A DNA stretch of 64,000 nt, taken from NCBI GenBank assembly GCA_963783695.1, contig CAWAOM010000004.1, positions 186,001 through 250,000 on the forward strand, in the 5' to 3' direction. A program made the position numbers and the translations under genes. Shown piece by piece: positions 52,538 to 59,045 of this stretch; the first letter of the stretch is position 1, and each line of letters opens with the position of its first letter. The DNA is from BM003 sp963783695 (GTDB lineage: Bacteria > Pseudomonadota > Gammaproteobacteria > Steroidobacterales > BM003). A model generated the notes under the pieces. The model did not search any database and was not told the origin of the DNA. It worked only from the letters and a program-made list of their open reading frames with translations.

Positions 52538-53606
52538 CGGGCCGGGCATAGATCCGGGCCGTATCGAGTTGTTCTTCGAGACGCGCCGGCAGATGGGCGA
52601 ATAAATGCTTGAACATCTGCGCAGGATCCGCCGCCGGGCGGGCAGCGTACGCCTCGACTGCGCTGCTGACGCCTTCGTCGCAGGCGCGCTGCAGTTCCAT
52701 TTCGTCGTTCTCGTCCCACCACCCGCGTGCGCCGAGATGACGGCGCAGCCGAGCCAGCGGCTCGACCCGGCGTGCATGCTCGACTTCGGCGCCGTCGCGA
52801 TAGCGACCGGCATCGTCGGCGGTAGTGTGGTCGCCGATGCGGTAGGTCAATGCCTCGATCAGGCTCGGTCCCTCGCCGGCGCGAGCGCGGGCGGCGGCCC
52901 GCTGCAGAACGTCGCATACCGCAATAACATCGTTGCCGTCGACCTGGATCCCGGGCACGCCGCCGGCGATTGCTTTCTGCGCGAGTGTCGCGGCGCCGGT
53001 CTGTTTATCGACCGGTACCGAAATTGCATAACGATTGTTGATCACGAGAAATATCAGGGGTAGTTGCATGGCGCCGGCTGCGTTCAGTGCTTCGTAGAAA
53101 GCGCCCTCGGAAGTGGCGCCGTCTCCGAGCGCGGCCAGGGCGCAACGCGCCTCGCGCCGGTGTTTCATCGCAAATGCGGCGCCCGCGGCATGCAGCGTCT
53201 GTGTCGCAATCGGTATGCAGTAGGGGAAGTCATGCGCCGGTCCGCTCCACGCCATGCCGTTTTCGTCGCCGCCCCAGTAGCTCAGAATCTCGCTCATCGT
53301 GACGCCACGTTCCAGCAGTACGCCATGTTCGCGGTAGGTCGGTGCGAAAACATCATCGGGTTGCAGCGCCCATGCCGCAGCTACATGGATCGCCTCGTGT
53401 CCGAGGCTCGACGCGTAGGTACCGAGTTTGCCGGTACGTTGCAGTTTGATCGCCTTGGCGTCAAAAGCGCGGACGCGGGTCATCGCGCGATAGAGTTCTG
53501 TCAGCGCGCTGCGATCACTGCCCAGTGCCGGCGCGTCGTCTGCCAATCGCGCCTGATCGTCCAGATACTGAACACGCGCTATCTCGAAGCGGGCAATACT
53601 GTCCAC
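52524..53606 (-). CDS. 2-oxoacid dehydrogenase E1 component, alpha subunit
   Basis: 360 residues. ThDP-binding motif GDGATSEGAFYEALNAAGAMQLPLIFLVINN (G-D-G ... N-N) near 165-195. LGHEAIHVAAAWAL and FAPTYREHGVLLERGVTMSEIL are the conserved substrate-channel blocks, and YRIGDHTTADDAGRYRD holds the phosphorylation-loop-like segment. First gene of an E1 alpha-E1 beta-E2 operon. The divergent intergenic region (223 bases) has TATAAT on the minus strand at 53725-53730 without a convincing -35. Confidence 0.93.
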   Translation of the reverse strand: MDSIARFEIARVQYLDDQARLADDAPALGSDRSALTELYRAMTRVRAFDAKAIKLQRTGKLGTYASSLGHEAIHVAAAWALQPDDVFAPTYREHGVLLERGVTMSEILSYWGGDENGMAWSGPAHDFPYCIPIATQTLHAAGAAFAMKHRREARCALAALGDGATSEGAFYEALNAAGAMQLPLIFLVINNRYAISVPVDKQTGAATLAQKAIAGGVPGIQVDGNDVIAVCDVLQRAAARARAGEGPSLIEALTYRIGDHTTADDAGRYRDGAEVEHARRVEPLARLRRHLGARGWWDENDEMELQRACDEGVSSAVEAYAARPAADPAQMFKHLFAHLPARLEEQLDTARIYARPDGDD

Positions 53607-53829
53607 TCAGCAACACCGGCCCGGCGCCGCAATTGCACGGCGGTAAATGAGGAAACATAACGGACAGCGGCGGATGGCGGGTTTCATGTTCTCGTTGTGT
53701 GACCCATCGCTCAAGCGCCGCAGAATTATACATCAAGCTGTTGTGCTGCCAGCGGCGTTACAATGGTGCATCGCAGTACGGCTGCCGCCCGAAAAGTCGT
53801 GACTGCGGGTGGCCAAGAGGAACAACCTG

Positions 53830-54672
53830 ATGAACAAACGTGAACTCGAGCCCGGCATCCACACTGAACTCGATGGACAGCTAACTTATTCGGGCTATCT
53901 TGATCTCGATCGTCTGCTCAATGCGCAGCATCCGCTTAGCCAGCCTGTGCACCATGACGAAATGCTGTTCATCATCCAGCATCAGACGGCGGAATTATGG
54001 TTCAAGTTGATCCTGCACGAGCTCGGCGCCGCTATCGCGCACTTTCGCAGCGACGATTTTGCGCCGTGCTCGAAAATATTTGCCAGGGTAAAGCAGGTCC
54101 AGCAACAGCTGTTCAATCAATGGGCGGTGCTGGAGACGCTCACGCCGAGCGAATACGCGCAATTTCGCGGCGTCCTCGGGCACGCGTCGGGGTTCCAGTC
54201 GTTCCAGTACCGCAAGCTCGAGTTCCTGCTCGGCAATAAGGAGGAGGGCCATGTGCGGGTGTTCCGCCACGATTCCGCGATGACCTCGGAGCTCGGGCAA
54301 ATACTGCACAGCCCCGGCCTGTACGATGAATTTCTGCGCAGTCTGGCACGGCGTGGCTTTGCGGTTCCGGCGGAGCGTGTGGAGCGGGACTGGTCGCAGC
54401 CGTACGAGGCGCATACGGCCGTCGTCGATGTATTACGTACCGTGTACGAGGATCCATCCAGGTACTGGGATATCTACGATCTTTGCGAAAAACTGGTCGA
54501 TATCGAACAAAACTTCCAGATCTGGCGATTCCGCCACCTCAAGAATGTCGAGCGGATCATCGGATACAAGCCAGGAACCGGCGGCTCATCGGGCGTCGAT
54601 TTTCTGCGCCGGGCTGTCGATATACGGCTGTTTCCCGAACTGATTACGGTGCGAACCTATATTGACACCTAG
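53830..54672 (+). CDS. kynA: Tryptophan 2,3-dioxygenase
   Basis: 280 residues from MNKRELEP, preceded by AGAGGA; a GTG seven codons upstream is possible. KRELEPGIHTELDGQLTYSGYLDLDRLLNAQHPLS is the family N-terminus; HHDEMLFIIQHQTAELWFKL and FRGVLGHASGFQSFQYR line the heme pocket; the C-terminus YKPGTGGSSGVDFLRRA is diagnostic. A heme enzyme that opens tryptophan to N-formylkynurenine, first step of the kynurenine route. The kynureninase and formamidase genes are not in the window. Confidence 0.97.
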   Translation: MNKRELEPGIHTELDGQLTYSGYLDLDRLLNAQHPLSQPVHHDEMLFIIQHQTAELWFKLILHELGAAIAHFRSDDFAPCSKIFARVKQVQQQLFNQWAVLETLTPSEYAQFRGVLGHASGFQSFQYRKLEFLLGNKEEGHVRVFRHDSAMTSELGQILHSPGLYDEFLRSLARRGFAVPAERVERDWSQPYEAHTAVVDVLRTVYEDPSRYWDIYDLCEKLVDIEQNFQIWRFRHLKNVERIIGYKPGTGGSSGVDFLRRAVDIRLFPELITVRTYIDT

Positions 54673-54688
54673 AGGCCGGGTTGCGTGC

Positions 54689-54937
54689 TCAGGTGTTTCG
54701 CCGGCGCGAGCGCCAGAGGCCATACACGCTTATCAGCAGCCAGAACGACTCGATAATCACGGCCGACAGGTTGAAGTCGTACATCAACGAGAAAAGGACC
54801 AGCGTTGCGCCGGTGGCATTCGCCCCTGAGTAGAGCGGCTGCGATGCCCGCATGCGCCCCGTCTGCAACAGCAGATAACTCACCAGAATCAACGTAACTC
54901 CTGCGATTCCGACCAGGTTGTGCCAGTGTGCGCTCAT
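54689..54937 (-). CDS. Small membrane protein, CBU_0592-like
   Basis: 82 residues with three hydrophobic segments (LVGIAGVTLILVSYLLLQTG; SGANATGATLVLFSLMYDFNLSAVI; IIESFWLLISVYGLW). The GxxGVTLILVSYLLLQ start and the IIESFWLLIS motif match the CBU_0592 family of small membrane proteins of unknown function. It overlaps the ACT-domain gene upstream by four bases (ATGA-type), so the two are co-translated. It converges on kynA. Confidence 0.8.
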   Translation of the reverse strand: MSAHWHNLVGIAGVTLILVSYLLLQTGRMRASQPLYSGANATGATLVLFSLMYDFNLSAVIIESFWLLISVYGLWRSRRRNT

Positions 54938-55365
54938 GCCGGTCTCGCTGCGCTTGCCATGTCTTGCAGCGCGGCAAGCGCCTCGTGCGCCTGCTGCGGT
55001 GGCACAAACAGATGATCGTGATGGATCGCCGAGAAAACGTTAAGCGGAATTTGCGCCTGCGCGAGGCGTGCGCTGACTGCGGCTATCAGGCCGATCGCGT
55101 GAAGATCGGAGAACACGCCCAGTGTGATCCTGGCGCAATGCGCAATCGGCTCGAAACCGAGAGCGGCTGCGCGATCACGCTCGAGTATCAGCGTGGTGGC
55201 TTCGGGTTCGCGGAAACTCGCGAGAATATCCGCCGCCGCCGGCATGGCGCGCGTTGCCTCGAGACGCACGAATACATACTCGATATCGTCGAGCTGCGGG
55301 CTGAGGCCCGCGAGCATCCCGGCAAGAGATGTGGCAGTAGCGGGTGAACGGTTTGTCGTTGTCAT
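54934..55365 (-). CDS. ACT-domain protein
   Basis: 143 residues from MTTTNR; the longer frame is unsupported. The N-terminal part (LSPQLDDIEYVFVRLE, PEATTLILERDRAAALGF) and the C-terminal ITLGVFSDLHAIGLIAAVSARLAQAQIPLNVFSAIHHDHLFVPPQQAHEALAAL form two ACT-type ferredoxin-like units, as in the DUF2241/YkfA-like ACT family that binds amino acids. Cytosolic, ligand unknown. Coupled to the small membrane protein downstream and divergent from the epimerase gene. Confidence 0.82.
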   Translation of the reverse strand: MTTTNRSPATATSLAGMLAGLSPQLDDIEYVFVRLEATRAMPAAADILASFREPEATTLILERDRAAALGFEPIAHCARITLGVFSDLHAIGLIAAVSARLAQAQIPLNVFSAIHHDHLFVPPQQAHEALAALQDMASAARPA

Positions 55366-55464
55366 CGGGTCGATTCCCTGCGCGTGTCGTGCGTGCAACA
55401 TGATACTGCGGTGCAGGGCTGGCGAGGCCACGCCGGTTGTGCAGGATGCTGGTAGCATGCGCCG

Positions 55465-56667
55465 ATGTCGAAGCATATCGTCGCTGTCACCACCTCCCGT
55501 GCCGACTACGGCCATCTCTACTGGCCGCTCTGCTATCTGGCGCGCCAGGAAGATGTCAGGGTGACGCTGGCGGTCACCGCCGCACATCTGTCACCGGAAT
55601 TCGGCCACACAGCAGACCAGATCGCGGCGATCGAGGGTATTGAGGTCGTCGAGGTCGAATCACTGCTCAGCTCCGATACCGATGTGGGTATGGCCAAGAC
55701 CATCGCGGTGACTGCGCTGGGATTGACGGAACTACTGGCGCGGCAAAGACCCGACCTGCTGCTTTTGATTGCGGATCGCTACGAGAATATGGCGGCGGCC
55801 TCGGTTGCACTGACCTTGCGAATACCGATTGCGCACATCGAAGGCGGTGACGTCAGTGAGGGAGCGATTGACGACGCGGTGCGTAATGCCCTGACCAAGC
55901 TCAGTCATGTTCACTTCACACCCACCGAGCCGGCACGGCAACGGGTGCTGGCGATGGGCGAGGAAGAATGGCGGGTTCATTGTGTCGGCGCGCCGAGTCT
56001 CGATCTTCTGACCCACCAGGCACTGTTACAACCGGCGCAACTGGATGCGGCCCTTGGCATTGCCGTCGCGGCGCCGCTGGTTGTCGCGCTGCACCCGCTG
56101 ACCCTGGCGCGCGACACGCTGGTGGAATGCGAGCCGGTATTCGCCGCGCTTGCCCGCACGGACGGTCAGATCGTGTTCTGTTTTCCCAATGCGGATGCGG
56201 GCAGCCGCCGCCTGCGCGAGCTGGCACTGACGTTCTGTGGCGGCCGCGATGATGCAGCGCTTTTCGTCAACCTCGAACCACGGGTTTACTGGAGCCTGTT
56301 GCGGCGGGCGAGAGCGCTGATCGGAAATTCATCCAGCGGCATCATGGAGACGCCCTCTCTGGGTCTGCCCTGCGTCAATATCGGTGAGCGCCAGCGCGGG
56401 CGGTTGCGTGCCGCCAACATCGTCGACGTGGCGGCCGATACTGATGCGATCGTCGCTGCAGTAGAGCATGCATTGACACCGCGGTTTGCAAAGTCGCTGG
56501 AAGGGATCCGCAACCCGTACGGTGACGGCCGGGCGGGCGAACGTATCGCCCGGATCCTCTCGCTGCTGGAGATTGACTCACGTCTGTTGGCAAAACGTGC
56601 GCTACCGGTCGAGCCACTGCCGGGACGTCCGCAAGAGTGGTTTTTCGTCCAGCGCAAAAAGCCCTAG
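55465..56667 (+). CDS. neuC: UDP-N-acetylglucosamine 2-epimerase (hydrolysing), NeuC-like
   Basis: 400 residues, GT-B-like fold. VTTSRADYGHLYWPL at the N-terminus is the NeuC signature; LLIADRYENMAAASVALTLRIPIAHIEGGDVSEGAIDDAVRNALTKLSHVHF holds the catalytic Asp/Glu/His cluster; IGNSSSGIMETPSLGLPCVNIGERQRGR binds UDP near residue 290-315. It turns UDP-GlcNAc into ManNAc plus UDP, the first step of sialic or related nonulosonic acids (or bacillosamine-type sugars). No neuA, neuB or glycosyltransferase gene is in the window. Confidence 0.92.
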   Translation: MSKHIVAVTTSRADYGHLYWPLCYLARQEDVRVTLAVTAAHLSPEFGHTADQIAAIEGIEVVEVESLLSSDTDVGMAKTIAVTALGLTELLARQRPDLLLLIADRYENMAAASVALTLRIPIAHIEGGDVSEGAIDDAVRNALTKLSHVHFTPTEPARQRVLAMGEEEWRVHCVGAPSLDLLTHQALLQPAQLDAALGIAVAAPLVVALHPLTLARDTLVECEPVFAALARTDGQIVFCFPNADAGSRRLRELALTFCGGRDDAALFVNLEPRVYWSLLRRARALIGNSSSGIMETPSLGLPCVNIGERQRGRLRAANIVDVAADTDAIVAAVEHALTPRFAKSLEGIRNPYGDGRAGERIARILSLLEIDSRLLAKRALPVEPLPGRPQEWFFVQRKKP

Positions 56668-56688
56668 GCTCGCTGTCCGGCGATATTC

Positions 56689-56712
56689 GCGCCTTTGCGG
56701 CGCTGTTCTTTT
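56689..56712 (+). terminator. Rho-independent terminator candidate after neuC
   Basis: A GCGCC/GGCGC stem with a five-base TTTGC loop is followed by TGTTCTTTT. The stem is short, so strength is doubtful. It lies between the neuC stop and the convergent marR stop. Confidence 0.4.
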
Positions 56713-57163
56713 AAAGCTGCCGCGCGCGTTCCATCAGCCGTGTCAGGAGGCGGTCGAGGTGGCGCCGATCACGCTCGTCGAGGCTGTCGAGCAGTTGATT
56801 TTCGAACTCCATCGCCAGAGGGGCTATGCGCCGGTAGAGACGGTCGCCGGCGGCGCTCAGCTGCAACATTGCGCGGCGCCGGTCGGTTACGTCGGATTTG
56901 CGCCGCAGATATCCGGCCGACTGCAGCCGGGCGAGTGCGCGGCTGACGGCGACCTTGTCCATGGCCGTGCGCTGTGCCACCGTTCCGGCGGTAATCCCAG
57001 GAAAGCGACCGAGTACCGCCATGATCCGCCATTCCGGAATAGTCAGTTTGAAGCGTTCCACGTAAATCGATGCGATCGCCGCGCTCACCGTATTCGACAA
57101 CAGCGACAGGCGATACGGCAGAAATTCGTCGAGTTCCAGCAGAGAGTTGTTGCGCATGCTCAT
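56711..57163 (-). CDS. MarR family transcriptional regulator
   Basis: 150 residues. Winged-helix core: LTIPEWRIMAVLGRFPGITAGTVAQRTAMDKVAVSRALARLQSAGYLRRKSD near 40-92, with the D-R-R wing (VTDRRRAMLQLSAAG). Helical dimerisation ends. It diverges from hppD across 103 bases holding a double palindrome that overlaps the hppD promoter, so it very likely represses hppD-maiA and itself until a tyrosine-pathway intermediate is bound. The ligand is inference. Confidence 0.93.
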   Translation of the reverse strand: MSMRNNSLLELDEFLPYRLSLLSNTVSAAIASIYVERFKLTIPEWRIMAVLGRFPGITAGTVAQRTAMDKVAVSRALARLQSAGYLRRKSDVTDRRRAMLQLSAAGDRLYRRIAPLAMEFENQLLDSLDERDRRHLDRLLTRLMERARQL

Positions 57164-57172
57164 CGGCGCCGG

Positions 57173-57200
57173 TTGAATTCGTTTCAGATGAAACTATAAT
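57173..57200 (+). promoter_or_regulatory. Promoter of hppD-maiA
   Basis: TTGAAT (57173-57178), a 16-base spacer and a perfect TATAAT (57195-57200). The -10 box lies exactly between the two operator arms, so a bound MarR dimer pair would cover it. Confidence 0.6.
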
Positions 57201-57215
57201 TGTTTCATCTGAAAC
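57181..57215. promoter_or_regulatory. MarR-type operator: nested double palindrome
   Basis: GTTTCAGATGAAAC (57181-57194) and GTTTCATCTGAAAC (57202-57215) are perfect 14-base inverted repeats around TATAATT. Each arm is itself a GTTTCA-NN-TGAAAC palindrome, suitable for one MarR dimer, so two dimers could bind side by side over the -10 box. The site sits in the marR-hppD intergenic region. Confidence 0.85.
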
Positions 57216-57266
57216 AAATCAAGCTCCACGGCGTCCGCCGCGAGAAGCGCTCCGGGAGGAGAACCA

Positions 57267-58319
57267 ATGACGGATATTTTCGACAACCCCATGGGTACCG
57301 ACGGATTCGAGTTCGTGGAGTATGCGGCGCCCGATCCGGGTTTGCTGCGTGAGTTGTTCGCCAAGCTCGGGTTTCCGGTCACGGCACGCCACCGCAGCAA
57401 GGATGTAACGCTGCACCGGCAGGGAGATATCAATTTCATTATCAATGCCGAGGCCGACAGTTTCGCCCAGAACTTCGCGCGCAAGCATGGGCCGTGTGTC
57501 TGCGCGATGGCTTTCCGGGTGCGCGATGCGGCGGCGGGGTTCCAGCGTGCGGTCGAGTTGGGAGCGACGCCGTTCGAGTCCGATGTCGGGCCGATGGAGC
57601 TGAACATTCCGGCGATCGAAGGTATAGGCGGCAGTGTCATTTACCTGGTCGACCGCTATGGTGAACACACGATCTACGATGTCGATTTCGAACGGGTCGA
57701 TGGCGCAGACGCCGCGGGGGGTGCCGGTCTGACCTATATCGACCACCTGACCCACAACGTCTACCGCGGCAACATGGACAAGTGGTCAGGGTTCTACGAG
57801 CGGCTGTTCAATTTCCGTGAGATCCGCTACTTCGATATCGAAGGTCAGCGGACCGGTTTGCTGAGCCGGGCGATGACCAGCCCATGCGGAAAAATCCGTA
57901 TTCCGATCAACGAATCACAGGATGACAAATCGCAGATCGAGGAATACCTGCGCGAGTACCGCGGCGAGGGAATTCAACATGTTGCGCTCGGCAGCGGGGA
58001 CATTTACGCGTCGGTTGACCGCATGCTCGGCAACGGTGTGGAATTTCAGGATACGCCCGCAACCTATTACGAGCAGATCGATGCGCGCGTGGCCGGACAT
58101 GGCGAGGATATCGCCGCGATGCAAAGTCGCGGCATTTTGATCGACGGTGCGCCGACCGAGGGTCAGGGCCTGTTGCTGCAGATATTCACCAAGAACGTGA
58201 TCGGGCCGATTTTTTTCGAGATCATCCAGCGCAAGGGTAACGAGGGTTTCGGCGAGGGTAATTTCCGCGCTTTGTTCGAGTCGATCGAGCTCGACCAGAT
58301 GCGGCGCGGCGTGATCTGA
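57267..58319 (+). CDS. hppD: 4-hydroxyphenylpyruvate dioxygenase
   Basis: 350 residues, two vicinal-oxygen-chelate domains. The iron ligands are readable: YIDHLTHNVYRGNM (first His, about residue 160), GIQHVALGSGDI (second His, about 240) and FFEIIQRKGNEGFGEGNF (Glu, about 315). It converts 4-hydroxyphenylpyruvate to homogentisate in tyrosine and phenylalanine breakdown, and in some bacteria gives pyomelanin. It is controlled by the divergent MarR gene. maiA starts directly at its stop with no gap. GGAGGAGA lies before the ATG. Confidence 0.97.
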   Translation: MTDIFDNPMGTDGFEFVEYAAPDPGLLRELFAKLGFPVTARHRSKDVTLHRQGDINFIINAEADSFAQNFARKHGPCVCAMAFRVRDAAAGFQRAVELGATPFESDVGPMELNIPAIEGIGGSVIYLVDRYGEHTIYDVDFERVDGADAAGGAGLTYIDHLTHNVYRGNMDKWSGFYERLFNFREIRYFDIEGQRTGLLSRAMTSPCGKIRIPINESQDDKSQIEEYLREYRGEGIQHVALGSGDIYASVDRMLGNGVEFQDTPATYYEQIDARVAGHGEDIAAMQSRGILIDGAPTEGQGLLLQIFTKNVIGPIFFEIIQRKGNEGFGEGNFRALFESIELDQMRRGVI

Positions 58320-58964
58320 GTGCGGCTCTACAGCTACTGGCGTTCGTCCTCGGCGTACCGGGTGCGGATTGCGCTAAATCTCAAGGGACTGGACTACGAA
58401 CTGATACCGGTCCACCTCGTTCGCGACGGTGGCGAGCAGCACAGCGAGAGCTTTCGTCGGATTAACCCGCAGCAACTGGTGCCGGCGCTTGAATGCGACA
58501 GCACCGTCATCACCCAGTCCATGGCGATCGTCGAGTTCCTCGAGGAACGCTGGCCCGCGCGGCCGTTGTTGCCGGCCGATGCCGGTGAGCGGGCAAAAGT
58601 CCGCTCGCTCGCGCAGTTGATCGCCTGCGAAATTCAGCCACTCAATAACCTGCGCGTGCTCGCCGAACTGCGGCTGAGCTTTGGCGCCGACGCGGCACAG
58701 GTGCGGCACTGGTATCGGCACTGGCTCGGGCTGGGGTTCTCGGCGCTTGAGGCCGAGCTTCGGCGCAACGCCGCGAATGGCGATTTCTGTGGCGGCGACG
58801 TTCCCGGCATGGCGGACGCATTCCTGATTCCCCAGGTTTACAATGCGCGGCGCTATGACTTCGATCTGGCCGCCTGTCCCACGATCGCGCGGATCGATGC
58901 GAACTGCGCCGTGCTCCCCGAATTTATCGCCGCCACACCGGAAAACCAGCCGGACGCTCCCTGA
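58320..58964 (+). CDS. maiA: Maleylacetoacetate isomerase (zeta-class GST)
   Basis: 214 residues from a GTG immediately after the hppD stop. The zeta-GST motif YSYWRSSSAYRVRIALNLKGLDYELIPVHLVRDGGEQ is at the N-terminus; NPQQLVPALE and TQSMAIVEFLEE bind glutathione; the C-terminal helical domain ends with CPTIARIDANC. It isomerises 4-maleylacetoacetate to fumarylacetoacetate. Homogentisate dioxygenase and fumarylacetoacetase genes, usually adjacent, are not here. Confidence 0.95.
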   Translation: MRLYSYWRSSSAYRVRIALNLKGLDYELIPVHLVRDGGEQHSESFRRINPQQLVPALECDSTVITQSMAIVEFLEERWPARPLLPADAGERAKVRSLAQLIACEIQPLNNLRVLAELRLSFGADAAQVRHWYRHWLGLGFSALEAELRRNAANGDFCGGDVPGMADAFLIPQVYNARRYDFDLAACPTIARIDANCAVLPEFIAATPENQPDAP

Positions 58965-59045
58965 TCAAGTCAGACTAGCTGTTGGTAATCACGCGACTAC
59001 GGGTCGCAATGCTAGTAAGCTCTTAGGTCTGGCGACAGGGAGGTC

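Noticed and set aside
53725..53764. TATAAT (minus) and TACAAT (plus) as divergent promoters of the E1 and kynA genes
   Set aside because: Good -10 boxes but no convincing -35 box at 16-18 bases on either strand; mentioned only in the E1 alpha entry.
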